A stretch of DNA of 64,000 bases from Penicillus capitatus (Eukaryota; Chlorophyta): NCBI GenBank assembly GCA_965649825.1, contig OZ287704.1, forward strand, positions 496,001-560,000, written 5' to 3'. Position 1 is the stretch's first letter. Each line of letters opens with the position of its first letter. Of the stretch, positions 21,450 to 32,429 are shown in pieces. The translations under genes were made by a program, and so were the position numbers. The notes under the pieces were generated by a model. It was not told the origin of the DNA. It searched no databases and was given only the letters and a program-made list of their open reading frames with translations.

Positions 21450-24280
21450 CGGGGCGGAAGTCGATGAGCGGGGTGGAAGAATCTTAAGGCGAGAGTCGGA
21501 CGATGGGCGGGTTGTGCGGCGAATCGGATGCACGAATCTTCGTCTAGGCTGTGGGGCAGCGAAAAACGCGAATACGCGAAGGCCGAGAGCCGAATGATGC
21601 AGCAGGGCGCCGACTGTTGACAATCGCCCGATCAATTGTCATTTGTCATGCTCCTCATAACAGCTGTCCACCAGTGATGCTCTAAACTGGCGTGATGCAT
21701 GACGCTATGGATCGACAATGATGCGAATGTGTCAACAGGCTGCCTCGAAAACATTCTTGTTGTTGCGTCGCAGCTTCCAGGCGAACGAGATGGAGGAGTT
21801 GCCGTCCGCCAGCCTCACGCCTGATTATTGCGACCCAGCTCTTGTCTGTCTACCGCCTGTCATGTTTCCTTGTCCATAGATCAGACCCGCACACGCTGTA
21901 GACGTTGCCTCGGGATCGGCAGTTCGGCAAGATCCCGTCATCATCAACCTGTAATTGCTTTCGTGCCTTAGGCCATCTGCGGCGAAGGCGACGCCAACCA
22001 TGTGGCTGCTGCCCAGATCAATGAGCGCAGCGCAGCGCATCTCCTTGCGAGAACAAAACTGACAATCACAGGAAAGGCTCTGGCTTTGGAATCAACGCGA
22101 CGGGGTCTGAGTGAAATGGAAGAAACGTCTTCCTAACGCCAGCGGGTTCTCTTCATCAAAAGATCTGTCGGTTGTCAAGCTTGCTGCACCGGAACACTTG
22201 AAGTGGCTCTCTTCCAAGCGTCGGGAAAGTGTTTTTCGCTTTCCTTTAGGCCAGAAATGATATACTCTTACATGAGAGTGGATCGTTCTCATCGTTCGAT
22301 CAGATTAGACGATCTAGCTGCACGAAGGAGGGATGTGTAACTCAAAGCCACTCAGTGAACTGCCGATACGTTTCTAGGCTCTTTTATCATTCCGTGCGCC
22401 GGTAGCATTGTCAGTCGTCGAGGTCACTGTGGAGCCGGTTTGATGCCGGAATGTGCCTATGCTGCTCAAAGTGCGCGTCGCTGACTGACTGCTCGAGCGA
22501 TAGACCACACAAGAGGCTGCTTTATCGCGAAAAACAGAGGGCCTGGTCCGATGAAGGAGCTAGATGTATCGTTTTGCACTTTGAGGTCAGCAACGAGCAG
22601 CAGAGAAGACGACATTCATCTGCTGACTGTCGTGCAAAACTAGGATGCAAAGAGATTCTCGAAACAGAGTGGAAGTCGTTAATTAGATCTTGACACTGTT
22701 TTGCTGTTTGGCGACTTTTTCACCAACCGATCGCCAAAACCGAGTAACATCTTTCGCACTCGAACGAGATCCATCCAGATGGGCCGCGTACGCATAGATC
22801 GATCGACAGAGAAACCGACCGAGCTGTGTCTGGCGTCTCGAATACGCCATCGACTCGTGGAAACGACGCGTGCGCTTACAAACCCATCTCCGCTGTCATG
22901 TCAGAGGAACAATGGAGCTCAGTAAGTCAACGAACTGGACGAAGCCTTCATCGGATGGGGCACAGCAGGATGGGGCTTGTCTGTCGCAATCCTGAGATGC
23001 TGATCCGAGTATCGACACAATCATCAAGAATCAAACCGAACACCGATCGATGATTCGCGTGCCGTGCGATCGGAAACTACAGATCGGCGCTGCGATCGTC
23101 GTGATCGCCTCACATGATTTTACGAATCGGCAATGAGAGAAGATCCGGCCTGCAGATAAGTCGTTCGTCATTCGGAACCATAGTCACGTCATGATATCCA
23201 GTCGTGCTTGGCAGACATATTTAGTGATGAGCCAAGGATATTGTCAGATGCGCACCAAACAATCTGACAGCTCGTAACGACCGGTTTATCAGACATGTGC
23301 AACTTTTGCACCGTCGATCCGTTCAATCGCAGATCGGACTGCACTGCAATAACAAGCTAAGATTGAAACTTCAATATCATGTGTCCGGGTTACTGATGCC
23401 ACAACCAAGATTTGCTGAGATCGATCTCTATCTTGCCTGACCGCGGTCGACTCGGAAGCGCCCGATGGCAAAGATCGATCTCGTGATGTTCAATCCGCGC
23501 ACGTTTTGGCATCGTCGATTTGTCCGATCGCCCATTGTGACAGATATAAAGCAACGAAACTGCACTTGTCTTATGGTGGGATATCGATCTGCTTATCAGC
23601 AGGAAGCATCCAAATCGTGTCATAGAGGAAAGCACTAGAAAAGCAACATGCTCAACAGCACATCGAGGAGACTAAAGTATCATCCATCAACTAGAGCATC
23701 AGATCAGCACCGTGTGCCTCCAGGCAGAGATAGCTCTGTGGGATACATATCTGGGTGCGCAGAAACACGCAGCAACAGACGCATTCACTCTCGCTGGTAC
23801 TGATCTTTGGCAATTGGCGCTGTCTGAAAACGCGACGTTTTGCTAGATGCGATGTTGGCGCCGATGCTCTTTTGATTCTGGCAAGGTTTGGAATGACCTT
23901 CCCAAGGCTATCCTGACATCAGAAGGTACTGCGAGATGATACGGGCGAGTACGGATCTTTCTTGTTCGTCTTTGAGTTGTGTGTAATCAGGAGTATCCAT
24001 CTGTGACGACGACCTCTCCCCCACACTGGGTTGGTGCCGAACCTGCATACTCATTCATCAGTTTTTTGTAGTCTTGGATCTTCTTTCTTGAGTTTTGAAT
24101 GACAGTCAGCAATAGATGCATCTGGGTGGCAGTAGTATACGATTGAACTGTTTTGTGGTCCTCTGAGTCCTGCAGGTTTTAACCTAGTCGATCAAACACA
24201 GCTCTAGCAACCTGGACTGGGCTGCATAAAAGACGTTTTATTTTGCGTTTTCGACGCGTTCGTTGTCGCGAGCTACATTG
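21450..24280. other. 2.8-kb stretch without a confident gene
   Basis: Only short frames on both strands are present (the longest are about 80 codons, at 22451-22693 plus and 23635-23390 minus). No motif, signal peptide or splice-linked exon pair convinced me. It may be regulatory or decayed sequence. Confidence 0.4.
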
Positions 24281-24285
24281 TCTAC

Positions 24286-24375
24286 TGTGTCTGTACAATT
24301 GCCATAAGTAAATGGCCTATACAGCTTAAACATGTGTCTGTACAATTGCCACAAAAGAGATGGCCTAAACAGAGA
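24286..24375. repeat. Two-copy tandem repeat
   Basis: Two imperfect copies of GTCTGTACAATTGCCA-x-AA...ATGGCCTA-ACAG lie in direct tandem, in a locally AT-rich stretch that differs in composition from its flanks. Confidence 0.7.
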
Positions 24376-24580
24376 ATCCCTCTTTTTATTAAACCAAACG
24401 GACAGAATGTAATCGATTCAGTACTACGTCATCAAGATTGTAAAATCTAGTTTGTACAAATCCAGCATTTTAAATGCTCAAAGTATAGAAAACTGGCAAA
24501 AGATATGCAGAAATGCCATATGATTATTCGTGTAGATGTGATTGAGACTGACCCACAACAACTGAAAAGTACGCGATCGG

Positions 24581-25500
24581 CTACATAATAGGCTGTTTGC
24601 TGTCAGATTTCAAATCAAGGTTGTCTGCTGCTGCTGGAGGCTTCATCGATCGTAAGTTATCATCTTGATCACAAACTGTCGAATGTCGGATCGAATTTGC
24701 TGTCTGCTGCTGGAGGCTGCTGGAGGCTGCTGTAGGCTTCATCGCTGGTAAGTCGTCTTCATCATAGCTGTTGGATGTCGGATCGAATTTGTTGTCTGCT
24801 GCTGGAGGCTTCATCAATCGCAAGTTGTCGTCTTCATCACAATCTCTCGGAATTCAGATCAGGCAGTCGTCGTCATCTCATATAATCGTCGTCTTCATAT
24901 CGGCTCTCGGATGTCGGGCAGGCTGGTAGTCGCCATCAAATCGGCAGTCGGCTTCATCACAGGATGTCGGATGCCAGATCAGGTAGTCGTCCTCATATCG
25001 GCTCTCGGATGTCGGGAGGGCGGGCGGGCAGGCGGGCAGGCAGGCAGGCAGGCAGTCGTCCTCATCTCGGGTAGTCGCCATCAAATCGGCAGTCGGCTTC
25101 ATCGCAGGATCTCGGATATCAGATCGAGCAGGCAGTCGGCTTCATCGCAGGATGTCGGATGCCAGATCAGGTAGTCGTCCTCATATCGGCTCTCGGATGT
25201 CAGATCGGGCAGGTATTCGTCATCATCAAAAGTAGTCGCTGCCACAGACCTGGGTGACTCATGACGTCCGAAAGGGTCGATGGGTCCAATCTCAACCCCG
25301 TCCCTAGAGCCCGGACCCATTAGGTGGATCTAAAACACAAAATAGTTAGTAATTGTGAGAAATTGATGAGAGAGGAACTTACTGCATCAAGAGGGTGATC
25401 CCCCAGGCTCCGGAAACAGTCCCACGTGCCACTCGACACAGTCGCAACGGCTTTCCACCTTGGGGGCGTCTCTCGGCGAAACAAAAAAAAAAACGCACCG
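24581..25500 (-). CDS. Acidic repeat protein (hypothetical, repeats partly out of frame)
   Basis: A well-formed intron (GTAAGTTCC...TACTAACTATTTTGTGTTTTAG, about 25326-25378) joins an upstream exon reading RWKAVATVSSGTWDCF and SLGDHPLDA to IHLMGPGSRDGVEIGPIDPF. Downstream the frame enters an imperfect repeat array encoding SRYEDDYLIWHPTSCDEADC and, further on, DEDDNLR-MKPPAADN units, ending at a stop at 24581. The frame is interrupted between repeat blocks (about 24880 and 25100), so either more introns exist or array mutation has shifted the frame. The protein would be strongly acidic and low-complexity. The 5' end is unresolved: upstream sequence is a T-rich tract. Family unknown. Confidence 0.4.
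24600..25260. repeat. Imperfect tandem repeat array with GGCA microsatellite
   Basis: Units built from CTGCTGGAGGCTTCATC and from GTAGTCGTCCTCATATCGGC / CAGTCGGCTTCATC recur with variable spacing. At about 25015-25055 the unit degenerates into (GGGC)n(GGCA)n. The array falls inside the acidic repeat gene's minus-strand frame. Confidence 0.8.
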
Positions 25501-25880
25501 CGCAGAACGTAGAGAACGCATCGGAGATCGGAGCCGGACATGCAGAAAGGTAGGGAGAGGAAGAACACACAAAAACAGAAAAGAAAAAAAAACAAAAAAA
25601 ACGAGAAGAGAAACACGCGGGTGAAAAAAAAACTGCAAAAGAAGAGAAAAAGGGACAGGTCCATGTCCCAGACACATCAGAGCACAAGGAAAAACGCGAA
25701 GACGTCATGAAGGCACCATCGCATCGAAAAAAAGATGCGATGGTGGCATAAAAAACAGTCAGAGAAGGTAAAAGTAAAAAAAGTAAAAATAGCGCGCCCG
25801 CGAAACTGCCGCAGAAAAAGATGACCCTGCCCACGGCCAGAATAGAAAAAAAAGTAAAAGACGGCCAGTGGTAGAAAAAC
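25480..25880. other. Strand-asymmetric A-rich (minus: T-rich) tract with hairpin
   Basis: The plus strand is a run of purine-rich, A-dominated blocks (several A7-A11 tracts); read on the minus strand it is pyrimidine-rich. It contains a perfect 12-bp inverted repeat, 25714-25725 with 25734-25745 (CACCATCGCATC/GATGCGATGGTG) around an 8-nt A-rich loop. Minus-strand frames through it are long only because of Phe/Leu codons and are not credible proteins. It may be an intron or untranslated region of the flanking minus-strand genes, or a non-coding RNA. Confidence 0.6.
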
Positions 25881-26003
25881 GATCACGCGCGGACCTGAAT
25901 TCAAAAAGGCCGCAGGCAGGGCTCGCCTCGCTACGCTTGCCCGCGGAGTACCGACCAACAGCTCCCGGTACCTGGACAACGCAGGCGCCCCTCGGCACTG
26001 GTT

Positions 26004-26711
26004 TCACACCCCCCTGACGCCCTTAAAGTGTCCCGGGCGCCAGCTCCCCACTGGGGGAAGCTGGTCCTGCAAGCAGACGGCGGTTAGATGCATGAAAGAA
26101 TGCATCGAAAGACTTACTTGGCGGGACAGGGTTGAGTGGATCCATTCCCTGCGATGGAAGAGTCGATCTGGAGGCAGTGACTTCGACGACAGCTCCATCC
26201 CTACCACCGTCGCCTTCGCCCGTCCAAGAAGCGACAGATCGCGGTCTCCATCATCGTCGCCTGGCAGAGGAAACATCGGATCTTCCTTGTCGTCGTCTCC
26301 ATCATCACCTGCCACAGGCGCTGCGTCGCTGTTGACGACGGCGTGTCGATCGGCGCCGGCGTCGCTTCTCATCCGACCCTCGGCAGCTTCCGGTCCGTCA
26401 GTATACATCCCTGTCGCTGCAGTCCGGTCTCGTGACGTCCGCGGCTCGCCAGCACTGAAGGAAGGTCCCGGTGTGTCGACTCGGAGTACTGCTCGGCGTT
26501 CCAGTCCTGTTTTCGGCAGAACACCAAAACGCTCACTCCATCTCCGACGCGACTCGCTCAGAAAAGCACGAGGAGCGAGTTCTTGAGGTTCTTCGTACAC
26601 ACGACGCACGAGAATTCGGTTATCCATCGAGCTGACGACCAGGAAGAGGCAGCACGTCCGCCACATACGCTGCCCATTCGAACCCTGGCTGTTGCTGAGC
26701 GACAAACGCAC
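26004..26711 (-). CDS. Putative secreted acidic protein
   Basis: Two exons. The ATG at 26666 (or 26711, 15 codons upstream) leads to MWRTCCLFLVVSS, a short signal-peptide-like segment, then RRVYEEPQELAPRAF and an Asp-rich stretch GDDGDDDKEDP with a second GDDDGDRD. A 51-nt intron with GTAAGT donor, CTAAC branch point and TTGCAG acceptor separates HSTLSRQ from DQLPPVGSW, and the protein ends KGVRGV at 26004. Codons favour G/C at the third position as in the recognised genes. No family is recognised. Acidic, disordered and probably secreted are inferences from composition. Confidence 0.5.
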   Translation of the reverse strand: MRLSLSNSQGSNGQRMWRTCCLFLVVSSMDNRILVRRVYEEPQELAPRAFLSESRRRWSERFGVLPKTGLERRAVLRVDTPGPSFSAGEPRTSRDRTAATGMYTDGPEAAEGRMRSDAGADRHAVVNSDAAPVAGDDGDDDKEDPMFPLPGDDDGDRDLSLLGRAKATVVGMELSSKSLPPDRLFHRREWIHSTLSRQVSLSMHSFMHLTAVCLQDQLPPVGSWRPGHFKGVRGV

Positions 26712-27099
26712 TCGTCCAGATCCTACTCAGCACACAACACCTTCTCCACGCTACCACCCATAACAGAGACCGCACCGAATATCCAATTCTGAGACGGGCG
26801 CCATTCAATCTGATTTCCGGTCGAAAGCTCCACGTCTCTTAGCCCTTGTAACAGCGCGTCTTATAGAATCCCGCCTGCGTCAGATGCTCCCGTAGCCCTG
26901 TCGAACAAAGAATGTGTTGGAAGACATCGAACGACGCGGCCTCCTACTGACCTGTTGTGTTACACCCGTCGGCCTCGATGAAGTTCGGTGTCTCGGCGTC
27001 CGTCAAAAAGCGCCACCTACTACGCAACGCGAATCGTCGTTTCCCGATTGTGGCTTCTGACTCAAGAGCGTCGTTCGAGAAACGCAACCCGTTTTAGGT

Positions 27100-27620
27100 T
27101 TGCTCGCGAACGAACATACCTTGGCGCTCTGCCATTTGGTTGCCTATACCCCGTTTCCCGGCGACGAGATAATTTTCGTCCGGGGAATCGTCGTAAACGT
27201 TCGTCTGAACCGGCTGCAAGCAAAACGGACGACAATCATCTCGTCCACAGAGACATCGAAAAACGGGGATCCGACGGCGACCCTCTGCATCTACCATGGC
27301 GTTCCGTCAACCGTCAGACCGCCCTCAGGCGCCGTACCACGATGCGGTGCCCATTCCACTGTCCTTTTCTGAAATGTCCCTGTCCATCGCGTCGCGGACA
27401 GTTTGGTTCCTGCATGGCCCACGCCGGATTCTCCCAGACGCATCATCCTTCGCTGTACCTGTCGATGCTGACGTCAACCGTCACATGCCACGCGTCTCCG
27501 ATCCCCGGCAGTCCAGAGGACAGCCGCACCGGATTCCACTGTCGAGTCCACGACGCCCGCGACCCGCGTTCCGAACAGCGCCGAGTCGATGCCCGTCAGC
27601 CGCGGAGGGCGAACTTCAGT
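27100..27620. repeat. Upstream region of trigger factor, copied inverted at 43640-44040
   Basis: About 400 bp here (for example CTGCATCTACCATGGCG, GGCGCCGTACCACGA, GTCCCTGTCCATCGCGTCGC) recurs as the reverse complement at about 43640-44040. It lies directly upstream of the trigger-factor start, so it probably carries that gene's promoter or leader. An open frame in phase with trigger factor starts at 27296 inside it. Confidence 0.85.
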
Positions 27621-27748
27621 CGAATGGCGACATGCAAGACCTGACGGACGGAGAGCGTTGTACGACAGACTTCCTTCTCGCAGCAGATCGCGCTCGTCTC
27701 CGTCGCGAGGACTTCCGGCTCGGCCCACCCACTAGCGATATCCTCTCG

Positions 27749-29554
27749 ATGCGCATCTCGACGTCGCAGAAGCCGACTGCGTTCTTCCCCCGGCCCGACA
27801 AGGCAAACGCTCGCCTTGTCTGTCGTTCTTCTTCGATCCCTCTCCTCGCTGCTCAGACTCGCCGTCCTTCGTCTGTCACAACTCTCTGTCAAGCTCGGGC
27901 CTCGAACGATCTCAAAGTGCCCCATCGAACAGGTCAGGCCGTTTGCAGTCCGCTTGTGCAGGTCACTCATCGAGAGCTGCCGAACAGTCGGATAGAACTG
28001 ACGCTCACGATCTCCCCCGAAGCGACCCAGAAGAGCTACAATGCCTTCGTTCGCAAAGTCGAATCCGAAACGCATCTTCCAGGGTTTCGCAGGGGACAGA
28101 AAGTTCCTCTGCCTCTGCTGATGCGGTCGAGGGGCGGAGAAGAGGCCTTCAAGGGCGAAGCGCTGCAACAGCTTGTCGAGACGGCCGCCGAGAAGGCGCT
28201 GCGCGATTGGCAGGGCAGAGCGATCGAAGACAGCGATCGACTCGAGACCAGCCCAAGGGAACTTGCCGAGAGTTTCTCCCCAGACGAGGCGCTGCAGTTT
28301 CGCATCTCTTTCGACGTCATGTCCGAAGTGAAATGGGCCTCCCCATATCGCGATCTCAAAGTCATCCCGAGATCTCGCTTTCCTGCAAGAAGGGTACTGT
28401 AGTTGGAGATACTGGAGAAGGGAGATGAGGAGTCGGATGCCAGGAACGCAGAGTCTTACATCCGAACCATGCGCAAACAGAAGGGCTCTCAGCGCGTGGT
28501 CGTCGAACGAGGATTGGAACAAGGCGACGTCGCGATCCTAGATTTTCAGTTTCTGCGGCCGGACAATCGAGAAGACCTGCCCCATCTGAAGCAGGAGAAG
28601 TTCAGATTCGACACAGACCTTCCTGATGCACTCGGTACCCCGCGGATCTGCGAAGTGTCCCTTCATCCGGGCTGTGCAGGTGTGACGGACAGAGTCACGG
28701 GCATCCGAGTTGGAGACGTTCGCGAGTTCGACATCACTTTTCCGCAGGACTGGGAGCCGCCAGTCTACCGGTTTGTCCACCCGGCCCAGCAGTGGCTGTC
28801 CTCGATCCATGCATCCTGCAGGGGAGTTGAAGCCATTGCTGTTGTGACGTGTCGCGAGCTATTCGCTTGGGATCTGCCCGAGCTGACGGACGGCCTTGTC
28901 AAGGCCCTCGACCGGCCGACGCTGCAGACGGTCGACGATCTGCGCTCCTCTCTGATCCTGGCGGAGAGGAGTCGAAGGGCAGAGAGACTGCAGGACGCCA
29001 TTCAGGATGCTCTGTTGCACGAACTGGCTGCCATCGTCGACATGGAGATCCCGGAAGCAGCCTTGATGGAGACGGCGAAGGTTAGGTACCAGACAATGCT
29101 CCTCGAAATGCAATCCAAAGTGCGATCCGAGTACAGCAGCAATCGTTCCGGCCCGAGATACGGTTGAAGGGTAAATTGGGTCCTTCCGCCCTGGAGAGTC
29201 TCGCGACGGAGCAGATGCTCAGTAACTACATGATGTCGCATCGGACCGAGATCGAGAGAGACCAAAAGGGGATCGCTGCCATGCAGGCCGTCTTTTCGGA
29301 CCAAGAGATGTCCGTCAGCGACGACGAGATAGAAGCAGAGGTTGCGAAGGCCGAGAGCGAGTTTCAGGTATGGCACGACGGCGGCACAGCCGTTCGCAAG
29401 GGGTATCTTGCAGGACATGGGCGAGTCGTACGACAAAGATCGATTGAAGGAGATGGCACGGGAAGTTCTGCAGAACGCGAAGGTGGTGCAGTGGTTCGTG
29501 AAGAATGGCAACATCAAGATCCTGCCGTACCAAACAGAAAGGACACAGGCCTAG
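27749..29554 (+). CDS. tig: Trigger factor (ribosome-associated chaperone/prolyl isomerase), probably plastid
   Basis: Five exons: 27749-28360, 28403-28770, 28822-29119, 29170-29367 and 29414-29554, all joined in phase (538 residues; introns 42, 51, 50, 46 nt). After a Ser/Arg/Thr-rich extension (MRISTSQKPTAFFPR...TLCQARA) comes the ribosome-binding domain with the signature HLPGFRRGQKVPLPLLMRSR. Exon 2 has the PPIase-like domain (LEQGDVAILDFQFL, FDITFPQDW), exon 3 the LPELTDGLVKAL arm and helical C-terminal domain. Bacterial trigger factors are about 430 residues, so the excess is the leader. Eukaryotic trigger factors are plastid proteins. No signal peptide precedes the leader from this start. 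An in-frame ATG at 27296 would add 151 codons; I prefer 27749. Confidence 0.88.
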
Positions 29555-29809
29555 TCACGTATAGAGGACATCGTTGTCTTCCGTCGAGGCGGACCACACG
29601 CTTTTTGCAATTTTGAGTGCGATCGGTTTGTACGGGGCGTCGATCGACAGCAGATCGCGAAGGCCTCGAAGGAAAACGGCGTCCGACGATGTCTCCACTG
29701 AACGACTGCCAGAAGGGTCCGGTCGGTAGCCTGAAAAGAACAGGAGCGGCGTGTACAGACGGACAACGGAGGTACCTGGTGTCAGCAGGCAGGTGGTGCG
29801 GATCTGCAA
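29555..29809 (-). CDS. Hypothetical small protein, convergent with trigger factor
   Basis: An 84-codon frame ends directly against the trigger-factor stop. The tail LRGLRDLLSIDAPYKP-IALKIAKSVW has protein-like composition. A 45-nt GTACCT...TTCTTTTCAG stretch inside the frame looks like an intron, so the real first exon may lie upstream (to 29831). No family is recognised. It may be antisense noise. Confidence 0.25.
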   Translation of the reverse strand: MQIRTTCLLTPGTSVVRLYTPLLFFSGYRPDPSGSRSVETSSDAVFLRGLRDLLSIDAPYKPIALKIAKSVWSASTEDNDVLYT

Positions 29810-29814
29810 AACGT

Positions 29815-30100
29815 CGGCGAAATGCAGCCATATGACGGCGTCTGAGTTGGAGGCGATTGTTCCCTATGCGTCTCTCGTCTTGGAGTTCACCGTCGCTCTC
29901 CTAATTTTTTGCCTATCCACCTCACCTGCGTCAGCGCCTCGTATAAAGAAGTGTCTGCAGATTTCTCACTCTAGCGCGAGTGGCAATCGCCAAGCGACTC
30001 GACACGCCATCTTGCCAGGGTAGAACGCGTCTATCCTTTCGCAAGAGACCACCCTTCAGAAATCACTTTCCTGTTCCATCTATATCGCAAACAGAGGCAT
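29815..30100 (+). pseudogene. STE24 exon 1-2 fragment (pseudogene)
   Basis: TGCAGCCATATGACGGCGTC through CTTGGAGTTCACCGTCGC matches the start of STE24 (12432 downward) almost exactly and encodes MTASE-EAIVPYASLVLEF. After a diverged patch, CACCTGCGTCAG, then CGCAAGAGACC and TCCTGTTCCATC match the rest of exon 1 and exon 2. The frame is lost after exon 1 and no later exon is present. Its orientation is opposite to the intact gene. Confidence 0.85.
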
Positions 30101-30424
30101 CCACTATCAATTCTCAATAGCAGGACACCGAATCCGACAGATCACTCGACGTGATGTTTGATTGGAAAGCGACGCGCAGAGCAGCAGATCGCGACCATAT
30201 ATCCACGGCATCCATCTTCAAAGCGTCTGTCTATCTATCCCAGATGCATCGTCGTTAATGGGCCGATGTGACGATTCGTTCTCGATGACACGTCGCGGAA
30301 GTCGTTGCTTCCTAAGGCCAGAACACAGCTTCCGTTCTACAGAGGGAGATTCTTCACCGAAGGCGTTTTCCAAAGCAGAGCGCCGTCGCGTCGGCGTGCA
30401 AGGTCGACTGTGAGATTCCAGCCT

Positions 30425-31033
30425 ATGGATCGGCGATGCTCTTCGAAAGACTGCTCTGGGTGCGGTCGTCGGAGACCCAAGACGCATTTTGCCCGCAACA
30501 CCCGTGATGCCTCCGGTCTGCAGCCCTGGTGCAGAAGCTGCCATCGAAGGTACCTGTCTAAGAAGCCCAAGGTCTTGGCGCCAACTGTCCACGACAAGCG
30601 TTGCTCGACCTGCCAGAAGATAAAATCCGTCCGGTACTTCAACAAGGACATCAGTAAGCCGTCAGGGGTCCGGTCCCACTGCAATGCCTGTCGAAGCGAG
30701 CAACGCCATGCGCAGCGTCACGCCGATCGGCGTCGTCTCCATCGCTCTGAAGAATCGCGCGGTGCGCAAAAACCGAACCAAAAGAAGCGAAAGAGACAGG
30801 CGAATGCGCCAGACGACAGTGCAAGGGGCAAGGAGACGTCAGTCGTGCCTCCGACGGAGTCTACGGTCGCCTCCAGACAACGAGATCTTCGTGCGGAAGT
30901 CCAGAGATCTGACGTCGCCAAGACGCCGGCCACGATGCGACATTGTTTCTGTTCTCTGTCGCCGTCTGAGATGCGACTGGCAGCTCTGTTAACAGTGGCC
31001 GATTACGAGTCAACGAAGTCTGTCTGCCTTTAA
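30425..31033 (+). CDS. Tandem Cys4 zinc-ribbon-like protein
   Basis: A 202-codon frame from the ATG at 30425 (an upstream in-frame ATG at 30305 is possible). Two copies of the same module occur: CSGCGRRRPKTHF...LQPWCRSCHRRY and CSTCQKIKSVRYF...VRSHCNACRSEQ, each with two CxxC pairs about 21 residues apart and the K-x3-x-F-x-(K/R) core found N-terminal to some HNH/endonuclease-VII-type proteins and in stand-alone zinc fingers. The tail is Arg/Lys-rich (QKPNQKKRKRQ), suggesting nucleic-acid binding in the nucleus. No HNH residues follow. No intron is needed. The function is inferred only from the zinc modules. Confidence 0.7.
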   Translation: MDRRCSSKDCSGCGRRRPKTHFARNTRDASGLQPWCRSCHRRYLSKKPKVLAPTVHDKRCSTCQKIKSVRYFNKDISKPSGVRSHCNACRSEQRHAQRHADRRRLHRSEESRGAQKPNQKKRKRQANAPDDSARGKETSVVPPTESTVASRQRDLRAEVQRSDVAKTPATMRHCFCSLSPSEMRLAALLTVADYESTKSVCL

Positions 31034-31589
31034 CCGACCCTTTTCTTTTTGACGTGACGTTTGCGTCTTGCCGGCAGTGGCTAGCTAACTCGCACCGTGA
31101 CACCGCGTTCGTTTGACAAGCAGACCAACACGGACCAAAGTCACATCGGCAGTGAAGGTGTTGCCTTGCATTCTGATTGGCGCATTCCGAGTTTCTTTGC
31201 TGACACGAATAGTCGAAGCTCTCTCTGCAGTTTGTGCAATACTTGACTAGAGATTATCCCCTGGAAGATCCACGAGAGTCCTTCAACAGAGGTCGAGCGA
31301 TGTCGACATCCATGTCGGCACACGCAGTCCTGCTCATCGGCGTCATCGATCGAATCTTATTCGCAAGAGCTTCAAAGTGTGCGGCAGATAAGCGTCCATA
31401 ACTTGACTTCTTTGGGAACCATTACTCCTTGCGAAAGACCGATGGATGCGTCCTCTAATAGGGCCGATGCATTTGTCGGAGGCGATGGATGAACGATTCG
31501 AGAACTCTGGCCAACGATTACATGTCGCGATCGCATGGTGCCCTCTCACTGACTCTCTTGTGTCTCCCTGCAGAACCCGGTTTTATCGT
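31034..31589. other. Intergenic (31.0-31.6 kb)
   Basis: It separates the convergent 3' ends of the zinc protein and SPF27. Short frames only. Confidence 0.4.
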
Positions 31590-32426
31590 TTACGAAAACC
31601 AACAAATGTACCCCTTTTGGAGCCGCGACCGAAGCTCTTCTATTGCCCTTCTCTTTGCTTCGCACACTTGCAAGATCTCAAAGTTCTTCCGGATCAGATG
31701 GTGCCACTCCCTGTCCAGCTTGGCCAACTTCTTTCCCACTTCCATCTGAAAAAACGTCGTTCGTCCTTTGGGGATAGTCAGTCGGCTTTCATCTGACCTG
31801 CGAAAGCTTCCTCTTCTTGTTGATCTCGGCAATCTGCTCCTTCGAACTCGAGAGAGCGTTCCTGTACTCGTCATCGACTCTCTGTGACTGCTCGTTCGCT
31901 TTCTTCCAGACAGCTGGCGCGAACTTCAGTTCCAGTTCCAGGTTCAGCGTCCTGTATTTGGCCAGCCCCTTTCTGCGTAACGTCGGAATTTGACGCTGGG
32001 CATCACCTCAGTCTCTGATTCTCCAGCTGAGCTTGGGCGTTGCGCAATGTCCATCCCCATGCATCCGGATCATTCTGCCAGTCGAGAGGCGGCTCCGGCA
32101 GCGCGTACCTGTCAGCAGATGCCTGTCATGTAAACGGGGTCTGCATTTGGCCGACCTCTGAGTGTCTAGGCTTTCCATCGCTTTTCCGTTCTTGACTCTC
32201 TTGTACTCGGTCTGGAGCGCTTCGGACCCGCCGAAGGAAGGCTGGCCGATCGGCGACATGCCATTCAGGTAGTCTTTCGGTTTCTTTTCGTTCTTCTCCT
32301 TCTGAAGGGTTCCTTTTTAGCGGCGAATCGAATCATCCAGCAGACGCGCACCTCTTCGGCTATGAGCCGGTCGACCTGCTCCTGCTCCTCTCGTGTTATG
32401 GTGTCGATGTAGGGCAGGGCGTCCAT
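31590..32426 (-). CDS. SPF27: Pre-mRNA-splicing factor SPF27 (BCAS2 family)
   Basis: A core subunit of the Prp19/NineTeen complex that activates the spliceosome. Five exons join in phase to 217 residues (the human protein is 225): 32426-32352, 32301-32156, 32108-32007, 31972-31798 and 31745-31590, with introns of 50, 47, 34 and 52 nt. Family landmarks in order are MDALPYIDTITREEQ, KPKDYLNGM, a QRYALPEPPLDW hinge, WTLRNAQAQLENQRLR, then the coiled coil with SKEQIAEINKKRK and REWHHLIRKNFEI-LQVCEAKRRAIEEL. The dense introns in such a short gene fit the genome's general style. A partial duplicate is at 7190-7440. Confidence 0.92.
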
Positions 32427-32429
32427 CGC

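Noticed and set aside
25379-25979. Phe/Leu-rich 'membrane protein' frames on the minus strand
   Set aside because: They come from translation of T-rich low-complexity DNA in all three frames; only the segment next to the TACTAAC intron looks coding.
27296-27748. Extended trigger-factor N-terminus from the ATG at 27296
   Set aside because: The extra 151 codons are unlike a targeting leader and lie in a region duplicated elsewhere as non-coding sequence; not excluded, but 27749 is preferred.
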